This document shows positions 1 to 5,702 of a stretch of 36,197 nt of DNA, piece after piece; position 1 is the first letter of the stretch; each line of letters opens with the position of its first letter. The translations under genes and the position numbers were made by a program. The notes beneath the pieces are model-generated. The model was given only the letters and a program-made list of their open reading frames with translations, did no database searches and was not told the DNA's origin. Origin of the DNA: a virus; IMG/VR virus record IMGVR_UViG_3300047510_003084, positions 1-36,197 of that record; one strand, written 5' to 3'.

Positions 1-1
1 T

Positions 2-271
2 CAATACATACAAAGTTTACCTCCATCTCGAGACTATTTTCCTGCAGATGCTCTTATTTATGGAGCTATAACAGATGGAATGAGATACGCTGCAGTATGT
101 TTAATGCAGGAACGATACCCTCGTACTAATTCTGCAGAATATGCAGATTCATTTCGACCTGGCGCTGAAGTAGCTTGGGAAATTTGGTGGAAATATTATG
201 AATCAATTAAGAAAGCTGGTGATGAAATACGAGATGCTTCTAAAAAGGCTGATATTGACCTAGACATATGA
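2..271 (+). CDS. Tagged small protein, family A (5' end outside window)
   Basis: The reading frame is open from the window edge at base 2, so the ATG at 80 is internal and the true start lies upstream. The visible 89 residues align with the C-terminal half of the next gene: YIQSLPPS here against YIESLPPS there, then a shared W-x-x-WW-x-YY-x-x-I/L-K block. The protein ends KADIDLDI, one of the C-terminal LDI tags in this window. The stop TGA overlaps the ATG of the next gene (ATGA). Function is unknown. From its neighbours it probably also carried the N-terminal MRxQYKxLxEKY tag, but that part is not visible. Membership of the family is well supported; a role as a packaged internal protein is inference. 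Confidence 0.8.
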   Translation, partial: QYIQSLPPSRDYFPADALIYGAITDGMRYAAVCLMQERYPRTNSAEYADSFRPGAEVAWEIWWKYYESIKKAGDEIRDASKKADIDLDI

Positions 272-756
272 GAAACCAATATAAAGTTTTATCTGAAAAA
301 TATAGTCTTGTAAACGAGTCTCAAGTAGGGCCAGTTAAAGACTTGCTCGATGATTTATTACAAGCAGAAACTTTCGAAGAGTTTATTAACATAATAAAGA
401 CAAACCCGCTTTTTATTTATATGGTAAAAGAGCGGCCTGATGAAATTATAAATTACGCTCTAAGAATTGGAGAAACTTTATTTAAACACCCATATATAGA
501 AAGTCTACCTCCATCAAAATATGGTTATCCAGGAGATGGTATTTTTTATAGGGTCGTAAGGAGTATGATAGATTATGCTCAAAAAGATAGTTTGTATAAA
601 ATGTATCCGCATCTAGGTTATAGACCTCCAGAAGAATATTTGATTGATGTGGGATTGGCTTGGACAAACTGGTGGGAATATTATGAGCCCATTAAAAAAG
701 CTGCAGAACAAATGAAAAAAGCCGAAGATGAGGCTAATATAAAACTAGACATATGA
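268..756 (+). CDS. Dual-tagged small protein, family A
   Basis: This 162-aa protein starts MRNQYKVLSEKY and ends EANIKLDI. The L-S-E at residues 8-10 lies where T4 internal proteins carry I-A-E in MKTYQEFIAE, the capsid-targeting sequence cut by gp21. The middle (SLPPS, then W-x-NWWEYYEPIKKA) matches the partial gene upstream and the gene at 971, so the three are paralogues. It overlaps both neighbours by 4 bp (ATGA), which suggests translational coupling. No Shine-Dalgarno sequence is visible. The body matches no family I recognise. A packaged, processed and injected protein is inferred from the tag alone. Confidence 0.88.
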   Translation: MRNQYKVLSEKYSLVNESQVGPVKDLLDDLLQAETFEEFINIIKTNPLFIYMVKERPDEIINYALRIGETLFKHPYIESLPPSKYGYPGDGIFYRVVRSMIDYAQKDSLYKMYPHLGYRPPEEYLIDVGLAWTNWWEYYEPIKKAAEQMKKAEDEANIKLDI

Positions 757-965
757 GAACACAATATAAAATTCTATCTGAAAAGTATTTCAATGAAGTA
801 GTAAAAGCTGCTAAAGAAGAAGAGGTTGATAGCGAAGAACTAGCTATGGGTATTAAAACCGAAATGGAACATACCAATGATAAAGAAAAGGCTAAACATA
901 TAGCATTACAGCATTTAGCAGAAGATCCTCATTATTATAGTAAGTTAAAGAAAGCTAAACTCTAA
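753..965 (+). CDS. N-tagged small protein, DUF5661-like
   Basis: This 70-aa protein begins MRTQYKILSEKY and continues with a charged helical domain (ELAMGIKTEMEHTNDKEKAK, then IALQHLAEDPHYYSKLKK). From memory that domain resembles DUF5661, a small domain of unknown function in phages and bacteria, where the H-T-x-D-x-x-x-A-x-x-I-A pattern is typical. It has the N-terminal tag but not the C-terminal LDI tag, ending KKAKL, so the two tags are separable. It overlaps the upstream gene by ATGA, and 5 bp separate it from the gene at 971. The domain assignment is moderately secure and the cellular role is unknown. Confidence 0.85.
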   Translation: MRTQYKILSEKYFNEVVKAAKEEEVDSEELAMGIKTEMEHTNDKEKAKHIALQHLAEDPHYYSKLKKAKL

Positions 966-970
966 TACAT

Positions 971-1480
971 ATGCGCAACCAATATAAAGTCTTATCAGAG
1001 AAGTATACACTTATTAATGAGGGTATATCAGAGCCCATGAGAACATTATTTAAGAATGTGTTAAGAGCTTCTAACCTTAAAGAGGCTATTGGAGCAATAC
1101 AATCATCTCCGCTCTTTCCTGGTATGTTAAAAATGGGAATGAGTTATGGACATAATATGGGGTACAGTGAAGCTTTAAATAATTTTCCTTTAATATTAAA
1201 TTTACACCCATCCCCCCGTGGTAACCCTGCAACATATCTCTTTTATAGTCTTTTGACTAGAGCAACAACATATGCCCAACAAGACGGATGGCATAAAAGA
1301 AATCCTAATGAAAATTCGCCAGGTCAGTATCTTCCTGATGCTCAAGGAGCTTGGAATAGCTGGTGGAACTACTATGAACCGCTTAAAGATAGTGTAATGA
1401 AAATTATTAAGAAAGAAGATGAAGCTGCAGAAGAAATAGAAAGAGCTTCAAATAAAGCTCAAGTCAATTTAGATATATGA
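971..1480 (+). CDS. Dual-tagged small protein, family A
   Basis: This 169-aa protein begins MRNQYKVLSEKY and ends NKAQVNLDI. The C-terminal third (GAWNSWWNYYEPLKD) aligns with the genes at 2-271 and 268-756, which makes it the third family A paralogue. A long charged helix (KIIKKEDEAAEEIERASNKA) precedes the LDI tag. The start ATG follows 'aatacat' without a Shine-Dalgarno sequence. Its last codons (GAT ATA TGA) overlap the next ATG, so stop and start are fused. No enzymatic motif is apparent. Delivery with the phage DNA is an inference from the N-terminal L-S-E motif. Confidence 0.88.
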   Translation: MRNQYKVLSEKYTLINEGISEPMRTLFKNVLRASNLKEAIGAIQSSPLFPGMLKMGMSYGHNMGYSEALNNFPLILNLHPSPRGNPATYLFYSLLTRATTYAQQDGWHKRNPNENSPGQYLPDAQGAWNSWWNYYEPLKDSVMKIIKKEDEAAEEIERASNKAQVNLDI

Positions 1481-2067
1481 GAACCCAATATAAAATCCTA
1501 GCAGAGAAGTACGATCAGGTAGCTGAAGCAGCACCTGCTTTAACTATGGATAAAATAGTATCTGAATTAGCTAAAGAGGTTGAAAACTGGACAAATTATG
1601 TAGATATAGGCGATGCCACATACGATATTACCTATCAAGGATTTTTAGACTTTGTAATAGGTAGTACTTTTTTAAAACGTAATATAAAAGCGGCTTGGAA
1701 TGCAATGACCTCTTTTGATAAGAAACAGACCTATAATATGGTCATTAACGAATTGAAGATTAGACATAGTTTAAGAGAGAACTTCGAAGCGGCAGTAATT
1801 AAAGCCTTAAACTATAATAAAAAAGAGTTAAAAAACTTTACTTTATGGCTCTTTTCTAAATACAGTATGGATTATAATACGGACACTTTACAAGATTGGT
1901 TCTGGGGTAGAGTAGGAGATTATGAATATGAACAACCAGACGAGGATCCAGATCAATTAACCCTTAACCTTCTATTAAAACATATAGGGGAATGGCGTAA
2001 TTACCTAAAGGCCGGTAAAGAGATTAAGAAAGCCTCTGATACAGCTCAGGTCAATTTGGATATATGA
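1477..2067 (+). CDS. Dual-tagged small protein, family B
   Basis: This 196-aa protein starts MRTQYKILAEKY and ends SDTAQVNLDI. It is clearly homologous over its whole length to the next gene: TLQDWFWGRVGDYEY, NLLLKHI and EWRNYLKAGKEIKKASDTAQ all have counterparts there. This is therefore a recent tandem duplication. The sequence is rich in Trp and Tyr and predicted mostly helical, and I recognise no family. The 4-bp overlaps on both sides imply a single polycistron. Family B shares only the tags with family A, so different bodies are mounted between the same ends. Confidence 0.9.
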   Translation: MRTQYKILAEKYDQVAEAAPALTMDKIVSELAKEVENWTNYVDIGDATYDITYQGFLDFVIGSTFLKRNIKAAWNAMTSFDKKQTYNMVINELKIRHSLRENFEAAVIKALNYNKKELKNFTLWLFSKYSMDYNTDTLQDWFWGRVGDYEYEQPDEDPDQLTLNLLLKHIGEWRNYLKAGKEIKKASDTAQVNLDI

Positions 2068-2648
2068 GAGATCAATATAAAGTCTTAGCGGAGAAGTATA
2101 ATCAAGTAGCTGAAGCAGTTCCCGCTTTAACTATGGATACAATAATATCCGTATTAGCTAAAGAAGTTGAAGACTGGACATATACAGGCGATGCTCCATA
2201 TGATATTAGATATCAGGAATTTACAGACTTTGTAATACGCGGTCTTCCTTTAAAAAATAATATAAAAGCGGCCTGGGATGCAATGACCCCTGAAGATAAG
2301 AAAAGGACCTATGAAATGGTCATAAACGAATTAGTAATTAAGTATGCGTATGCAGAAAACATTGAGTCAGTAGCTCTTAAAGCATTAAACTACGATAATA
2401 AACAGTTAAAGGAGTTTACTAGGTGGCTCTTTTCTCAATGGAACTCATTAGATCCGGAACGCGACACTTTACAAGATTGGTTTTACGGTCGCGTAGGGGA
2501 TTACGAATGTACTAATCCTGACGAAGATACAAAGCGGCTAGCTTATAACCTTCTGTTAAAAGAAATAGAGAGATGGCGTAATTATCTAAAAGCCGGTAAA
2601 GAGATTAAGAAAGCTTCTGATACAGCTCAGGTTGATCTAGATATATAA
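2064..2648 (+). CDS. Dual-tagged small protein, family B
   Basis: This 194-aa paralogue of the preceding gene begins MRDQYKVLAEKY and ends SDTAQVDLDI. The region TLQDWFYGRVGDYEC is conserved with its neighbour; the most divergent part is around residues 115-140. It has lost an Asn-Tyr-Val stretch near residue 40 relative to its twin, a small in-frame indel. The end of its coding sequence overlaps an exact TATAAATA (2644-2651) that may drive the next gene. Function is unknown. Duplicated, diverging bodies would fit effectors under selection from host defences, but that is speculation. Confidence 0.9.
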   Translation: MRDQYKVLAEKYNQVAEAVPALTMDTIISVLAKEVEDWTYTGDAPYDIRYQEFTDFVIRGLPLKNNIKAAWDAMTPEDKKRTYEMVINELVIKYAYAENIESVALKALNYDNKQLKEFTRWLFSQWNSLDPERDTLQDWFYGRVGDYECTNPDEDTKRLAYNLLLKEIERWRNYLKAGKEIKKASDTAQVDLDI

Positions 2649-2651
2649 ATA
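2644..2651 (+). promoter_or_regulatory. T4-late-promoter-like TATAAATA
   Basis: This is an exact match to the T4 late promoter core TATAAATA. It overlaps the upstream stop codon and ends 6 nt before the ATG at 2658. T4 late transcripts start a few bases downstream of this box, so an mRNA from here would be nearly leaderless. In AT-rich DNA an 8-mer like this can occur by chance. Confidence 0.4.
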
Positions 2652-2657
2652 TATAAA

Positions 2658-2972
2658 ATGCGTAATCAATATAAAGTACTCTCAGAGAAGTATGTAAAGG
2701 AAATTGCTATTAGCCCCGAGCAAGATCCAAGACTGAATAAACTGTTTATAAAAAAAGCTAAGATACAATTATTAACTGCAATTGAAGCTTTAATTGATGC
2801 GGGCGTATTAAAAGCATCGGGCGAATATGAAAAAGCTGATGGTACAATTGGTAATATAAGTGATGTAATGATGAAGATAGGAGATGCTAAGGATGGTTAC
2901 GAACTTGATCAAGTATGGGATGATAGTCAATTAGAAATCTATACAAAAGGATTAACAGATTCTTTTCAATAA
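2658..2972 (+). CDS. N-tagged small protein
   Basis: This 104-aa protein begins MRNQYKVLSEKY, the N-terminal tag with L-S-E at residues 8-10. It lacks the C-terminal LDI tag, ending KGLTDSFQ. The body is helical at first (LNKLFIKKAKIQLLTAIEAL), with a glycine-containing stretch (KADGTIGNISDVMMKIGDA) and an acidic C-terminal half. No family is recognised. It is separated from the preceding cassette by 9 bp and may have its own late promoter at 2644-2651. The DNA encoding the tag is similar but not identical to the other copies, so tag conservation looks like protein-level selection as well as duplication. Confidence 0.85.
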   Translation: MRNQYKVLSEKYVKEIAISPEQDPRLNKLFIKKAKIQLLTAIEALIDAGVLKASGEYEKADGTIGNISDVMMKIGDAKDGYELDQVWDDSQLEIYTKGLTDSFQ

Positions 2973-2973
2973 A

Positions 2974-3273
2974 ATGCGTAATCAATATAATATCCTAAAA
3001 GAGGCCTATGAACAAATACAGGCTATTCCAGTAAAAGGTAAGTATATCTACTTTGTGGATGGTAACGAACTATACCAAATAAATCCATATAAAGAGATAC
3101 AACCAGAAGGTATGATAATGACAATGGGTAATAACTGGAGAAAAGCTCTAGTAATGCACGGAGAAGATATAAGAGATGTATTAGGTCAACAAGTAGTTAA
3201 TGTTAATAGTTGGTATGAAGTAGGTAATCAGGTACCAATGGATCATGCCTTTGTAGTGTATATTGGAACATAA
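2974..3273 (+). CDS. N-tagged small protein
   Basis: This 99-aa protein begins MRNQYNILKEAYEQI, a diverged N-terminal tag with L-K-E still at residues 8-10. The body looks beta-rich (GKYIYFVDGNELYQI, then an AFVVYIGT end) and is unlike its neighbours. There is no C-terminal LDI tag. It starts one base after the stop of the previous gene and is the last tagged member of the left array. Function is unknown. The neighbouring context suggests another packaged protein; nothing in the body indicates an activity. Confidence 0.82.
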   Translation: MRNQYNILKEAYEQIQAIPVKGKYIYFVDGNELYQINPYKEIQPEGMIMTMGNNWRKALVMHGEDIRDVLGQQVVNVNSWYEVGNQVPMDHAFVVYIGT

Positions 3274-3284
3274 TTCAAATAGGT

Positions 3285-3440
3285 ATGGAGATTCAAACCC
3301 TTGTAAAGATTCAAACAACCAGAAACGATCTAGAGCTTCTCAAAAGAGTGCCGCAAGAGCACTATACCGAGTACAATGGTAAGAGTATATTAGTAAAGGA
3401 CCTAATAAAGATACTGAAGAAGATAGTAGAGAAGGGATAG
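3285..3440 (+). CDS. Small hypothetical protein (51 aa)
   Basis: A 51-codon frame runs from ATG 3285 to TAG 3438-3440. The protein starts MEIQTLVKIQTTRNDLELL and ends in a Lys/Ile-rich amphipathic helix (LVKDLIKILKKIVEKG). It begins 11 bp after the preceding gene on the same strand, and its composition is protein-like. Its first 11 codons are nearly repeated at 3570-3603 downstream, where the frame is decayed. Function is unknown. Shortness limits confidence, but the duplication of precisely the start region supports a real element. Confidence 0.5.
   Translation: MEIQTLVKIQTTRNDLELLKRVPQEHYTEYNGKSILVKDLIKILKKIVEKG
3287..3320 (+). repeat. 34-bp direct repeat, copy 1
   Basis: The 34 bases match 3570-3603 at 27 positions with no gaps, and all seven differences are transitions. 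This copy encodes the N-terminus of the 51-aa gene. Confidence 0.7.
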
Positions 3441-3447
3441 AGGGATA

Positions 3448-3471
3448 GGTAATAGGGTAGGTAATAGGGTA
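3448..3471 (+). repeat. 12-bp tandem duplication
   Basis: GGTAATAGGGTA occurs twice in direct succession just after the 51-aa gene. It probably arose by slippage and no function is apparent. Confidence 0.7.
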
Positions 3472-3530
3472 GAAGATGTTGGCTATAGGTAACTTGGTAA
3501 TTATATCCGTATTAACCTTAGGTAATCCAC

Positions 3531-3559
3531 GATTTTTTTTGCAAAATTTTTCCGCGAAA
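3531..3559 (+). repeat. T-rich repeat element, copy A
   Basis: GATTTTTTTT is followed a few bases later by AATTTTTCCGCG. Related sequences occur at 10096-10120 and 10153-10188, on the other side of the GC-richer gene block. The 3441-3641 gap holds this element, the tandem duplication and the decayed repeat copy, with no gene I can support. The role is unknown; candidates are a transcription boundary or a recombination site. Confidence 0.45.
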
Positions 3560-3569
3560 AGTCTATATT

Positions 3570-3603
3570 GGAAATTCGAACCCCCGTGGGGATTCAAACA
3601 ACC
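3570..3603 (+). repeat. 34-bp direct repeat, copy 2 (decayed gene start)
   Basis: This is the second copy of the repeat at 3287-3320. Translated in the equivalent frame it gives EIRTPVGIQTT, against EIQTLVKIQTT in the intact gene. The ATG is replaced by TTG and the frame stops after about 20 codons. It is probably a gene remnant. Confidence 0.55.
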
Positions 3604-3641
3604 TGTGGTATTCGAATAGTTCCTAGATAATTATAAGCACT

Positions 3642-3992
3642 ATGAGTATATGGCACACCAGTACCCCAACCACCCAAGACTTCCCCATATGGGCTTTGTT
3701 CTCTGGTGATAATGACCCGGTGCTTATACGTGATGAAAGTGATTATACGGACATTAAAGAGTTCTCTTCTCGGTACAATATTACCTGGACTCGTGCTAGT
3801 ATTCCCCAACCTCCTCAGAAAGACCTAGTTAAAGAAGAATTCTGGAAGCTCCAGGACATGACGTGCTCTATAGGGTGGTTACCCGAGGACTGGTTCAGAG
3901 CCGGTTATGAGTGTGCCCGGAATCATTCATGTTCGTTTGATCCTTGGGACAATATGGAGCCGTATGAGTCAGCATATGATGAGAGGGTATAG
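3642..3992 (+). CDS. Hypothetical protein (116 aa)
   Basis: This 116-aa soluble protein starts MSIWHTSTPTTQDFPIWAL. It is rich in Trp (seven) and acidic residues, with a central VKEEFWKLQDMTCSIGWLPEDWF segment and a Tyr/Asp-rich C-terminus. It carries neither tag and no Shine-Dalgarno sequence is visible. A run of small hairpins follows its stop directly. A protein annotated only as 'phage hypothetical' with an SxWH...PIWA start is my vague memory of similar sequences; function is unknown. Codon use is intermediate between the AT-rich array to the left and the GC-rich block to the right. Confidence 0.75.
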   Translation: MSIWHTSTPTTQDFPIWALFSGDNDPVLIRDESDYTDIKEFSSRYNITWTRASIPQPPQKDLVKEEFWKLQDMTCSIGWLPEDWFRAGYECARNHSCSFDPWDNMEPYESAYDERV

Positions 3993-4000
3993 GTTTTATT

Positions 4001-4058
4001 TGTTATATCCGCGGATAACAAGTTCTCATCATTAGAACCTGTAATCACTCAGGATTAC
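4001..4058 (+). ncRNA. Three consecutive stem-loops, candidate structured RNA
   Basis: Three inverted repeats follow one another within 58 bp: TGTTATATCCGCGGATAACA (4001-4020), GTTCT-catcatt-AGAAC (4022-4038) and GTAATC-actcag-GATTAC (4041-4058). They begin 8 bp after a stop codon and no U-tract follows, so they do not look like intrinsic terminators. They may be a structured 3'UTR, a processed small RNA or protein-binding sites. The 302-bp gap 3993-4294 holds these, the stem at 4124-4153, a GCCCGGGC palindrome (4169-4176) and a promoter, but no gene I can support. Confidence 0.35.
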
Positions 4059-4123
4059 GAGTACTAATGGTCCTGCTATAAGAGAATATTAAGTCCTACC
4101 TTTCCGAATAAGTCAATAAAAAA

Positions 4124-4153
4124 GTGCGGATTTGTGCAGAAAGTAATCCGCGT
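4124..4153 (+). other. Stem-loop, 7 bp plus two wobble pairs
   Basis: GCGGATT (4126-4132) pairs perfectly with AATCCGC (4145-4151) around a 12-nt loop, and two G-T pairs extend the stem outward. It lies in the same gene-free interval as the hairpins at 4001-4058. Confidence 0.4.
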
Positions 4154-4257
4154 AGGGTGGGTGATTGCGCCCGGGCAGTCCCATTCGATACGGACAATGG
4201 TACGGATATCTGCACGGTCTGCAAGTCTAATCTTCGAGAAAAATCCGGATTTAAAGC

Positions 4258-4285
4258 TTGCCAAAGTGCCACAATAGATTAATTT
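4258..4285 (+). promoter_or_regulatory. Early promoter P1
   Basis: TTGCCA (4258-4263), a 16-bp spacer and TAATTT (4280-4285), preceded by the recurrent AAGC. The -10 ends 9 nt before the ATG at 4295. The downstream TAATTTTG with TTG 19 bp upstream also fits the Bacteroidota pattern TTG-N19-TAnnTTTG. Confidence 0.55.
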
Positions 4286-4294
4286 TGTGGGGCA

Positions 4295-4519
4295 ATGAAA
4301 GAACATTACCAAGACCAGGTCTTCTTCATCAACATCCTCAACAAGGCCTCGAACACGATCTCCCGTAAGCGCACCGTCCTCACCAAGTACGATCATCAGA
4401 TGACCCGAGATATCCCGATCGAATTCGAGTACGAGGACGCTCATCAGATCATCATCGGAGTCTGCGATGATCGTGAGATCTTCACCCGAAACCACGTCGG
4501 CATCTTTGAGCTCATTTAA
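4295..4519 (+). CDS. Small early protein (74 aa)
   Basis: This 74-aa protein starts MKEHYQDQVFFINIL. It is the first gene of the GC-richer block of small genes, each with its own promoter. It is a mixed alpha/beta sequence (IPIEFEYEDAHQIIIGV), with no membrane segment or recognised motif. The start is set by promoter P1, whose -10 ends 9 nt upstream, so the mRNA should be almost leaderless. The next promoter (TTGCAA at 4522) begins two bases after its stop codon. A long open frame on the other strand exists only because of the codon bias of this block. By position it may be a host-takeover protein; that is inference. Confidence 0.75.
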   Translation: MKEHYQDQVFFINILNKASNTISRKRTVLTKYDHQMTRDIPIEFEYEDAHQIIIGVCDDREIFTRNHVGIFELI

Positions 4520-4521
4520 GC

Positions 4522-4550
4522 TTGCAAGTTGCCACAAACGGTACCATAAT
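4522..4550 (+). promoter_or_regulatory. Early promoter P2
   Basis: TTGCAA (4522-4527), a 17-bp spacer and CATAAT (4545-4550), directly after the upstream stop (TAAGCTTGCAA). The distance to the ATG at 4572 is 21 nt, longer than for most promoters in the series. Confidence 0.7.
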
Positions 4551-4571
4551 CATCGCACAATTAAGTTACAT

Positions 4572-5171
4572 ATGCTCAAGTACAAACAAAAGCGCGATCT
4601 TAGCGACGAAAGCAAAGCCCCGACCGGTCTCGGCTTCTACCCGACGTTCGAGACGTGCGAGCCGACGATCGGCATCTCTATCGTACGTTTCTATAGTATG
4701 CACGGCGCTTATCTCGGCTGGTGCGACGAAGCCGCTGCGAAGAAGTTCTTCTACGGCAAGCTCTATTACAAGACGAAAGGCGCTTACACGATCAAGACGC
4801 GTCGCTCTTATCGTCGGCGCGCTACGCGCATGATCTTTATCTACGAAAAGGCTTCGAAAGGTCTTGCGGCGTATGCGGTTAAGCGAGCGCTCGACGATAA
4901 CGATATGGTCGATATGAGCGATAAGCGTGCGCTTGCCGTCGCGACGCTTAACACCTTCAAGACGATGACTTACTACGCTAGCGGTCTCGATAGCTTTAAT
5001 GACCCTTACAACATCGTGCCGAACGAGATCCGCACTAAGTTTCGTAACGACTTAGCTAACTTCGTCGAGCTCAAGCGTAACGAGCTTATCGCTATCTGCC
5101 AGCGCGAAATCGATGCTAGCGACGTACTTAACGAAGCGTCTACGGCCGCTAACGTAAGCCTCGATATTTAA
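4572..5171 (+). CDS. C-terminal LDI-tagged early-block protein
   Basis: This 199-aa protein starts MLKYKQKRDLSDES. The start is chosen because promoter P2 and the previous gene lie upstream, although the frame stays open back to 4467. It ends TAANVSLDI, the same C-terminal tag as the array at 1-2.6 kb. The codons are entirely different (GTAAGCCTCGATATTTAA), so the tag is conserved as protein. The N-terminus has L-S-D at residues 10-12, like the protein at 19127. The centre is very basic (IKTRRSYRRRATR). The body contains a Tyr/Lys-rich region and a helical C-terminal half. Function is unknown. It links the early block to the tagged family. Confidence 0.82.
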   Translation: MLKYKQKRDLSDESKAPTGLGFYPTFETCEPTIGISIVRFYSMHGAYLGWCDEAAAKKFFYGKLYYKTKGAYTIKTRRSYRRRATRMIFIYEKASKGLAAYAVKRALDDNDMVDMSDKRALAVATLNTFKTMTYYASGLDSFNDPYNIVPNEIRTKFRNDLANFVELKRNELIAICQREIDASDVLNEASTAANVSLDI

Positions 5172-5173
5172 GC

Positions 5174-5201
5174 TTGCAAGTCAGTTCAAACGTTACATCA
5201 T
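5174..5201 (+). promoter_or_regulatory. Early promoter P3
   Basis: TTGCAA (5174-5179), a 16-bp spacer and CATCAT (5196-5201). The -35 begins two bases after the upstream stop. The -10 ends 10 nt before the ATG at 5212. Confidence 0.6.
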
Positions 5202-5211
5202 CATCTACGTA

Positions 5212-5451
5212 ATGAAAAGCAAACTCGCAATTCTGCTCGCTGATCGCGCTAGCAAGTACAAGACCCGGTACGCCAATGCTGGCTGCGATTCGAACGTCAT
5301 CCATGACGATTACGATGCTCTGATGAGCATTGCGCAGATGATCGAAGATAGCGCTGATAAGAACGCGATCACGCGTGCGATGTGGCGCCTCGATACTGCT
5401 GTTCGTGATGAGATCCCGGACGAGGTCTTCTGGGCTTTTAACGGTAAATAA
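5212..5451 (+). CDS. Small early protein (79 aa)
   Basis: This 79-aa, mostly helical soluble protein starts MKSKLAILLADRASKYKTR, with a central helix DALMSIAQMIEDSADKNAI and an acidic C-terminus. No family is recognised. The start is fixed by promoter P3, 10 nt upstream, and no Shine-Dalgarno sequence fits between promoter and ATG. The next promoter abuts the stop codon. It is one of a set of similar-sized genes with GC-rich codons, which suggests an early accessory function. Confidence 0.72.
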   Translation: MKSKLAILLADRASKYKTRYANAGCDSNVIHDDYDALMSIAQMIEDSADKNAITRAMWRLDTAVRDEIPDEVFWAFNGK

Positions 5452-5453
5452 GC

Positions 5454-5481
5454 TTGCAATTGGTCCAGAAATCCTCACACT
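5454..5481 (+). promoter_or_regulatory. Early promoter P4
   Basis: TTGCAA (5454-5459), a 16-bp spacer and CACACT (5476-5481), a weaker -10. It directly follows the upstream stop. The -10 ends 10 nt before the ATG at 5492. Confidence 0.5.
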
Positions 5482-5491
5482 CATATCCGTA

Positions 5492-5656
5492 ATGAACAAG
5501 ACTATCACCCCCGAAGATATCCTTCACGTACTCGAGAGCGCTGAGTTCGATCGCTGGTACCAAGAAGAGTTCAATGACTTCGTGGTCGGTGATTCGCGTA
5601 AGAAGGACACGCCTTCTCGCGAAGAAATCCTTAAGGACATTGCGAATCTCTTCTAA
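5492..5656 (+). CDS. Small early protein (54 aa)
   Basis: This 54-aa acidic protein starts MNKTITPEDILHVLESAEF, with aromatic RWYQEEFNDFVV and a C-terminal helix (SREEILKDIANLF). The start at 5492 is preferred over in-frame upstream ATGs because those lie inside the previous gene and upstream of promoter P4. No family is recognised. Leader length is predicted to be a few bases at most. Confidence 0.7.
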   Translation: MNKTITPEDILHVLESAEFDRWYQEEFNDFVVGDSRKKDTPSREEILKDIANLF

Positions 5657-5664
5657 GAAAAAGC

Positions 5665-5692
5665 TTGCAGGTCACCGCAAAAGTTACATCAT
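5665..5692 (+). promoter_or_regulatory. Early promoter P5
   Basis: TTGCAG (5665-5670), a 16-bp spacer and CATCAT (5687-5692), preceded by AAGC. The -10 ends 10 nt before the ATG at 5703. Confidence 0.6.
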
Positions 5693-5702
5693 CATCTACG
5701 TA

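Noticed and set aside
3287-3603. 34-bp repeats as attachment sites or CRISPR repeats
   Set aside because: There are only two imperfect copies, no integrase or cas gene, and one copy is coding. A gene-start duplication explains them better.
3340-3809. Two minus-strand open frames of 71-85 codons
   Set aside because: They are low-complexity or antisense to the genes at 3285 and 3642, and no promoter or homologous neighbour supports them.
4076-4537. 153-codon open frame on the minus strand
   Set aside because: It overlaps promoters P1 and P2 and the plus-strand gene at 4295, and its acidic sequence mirrors the codons of that gene. The plus-strand gene has a matching promoter.
4467-4571. In-frame upstream extension of the 199-aa LDI-tagged gene
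   Set aside because: It would overlap the previous gene and promoter P2. The ATG at 4572 is the first start after the promoter.
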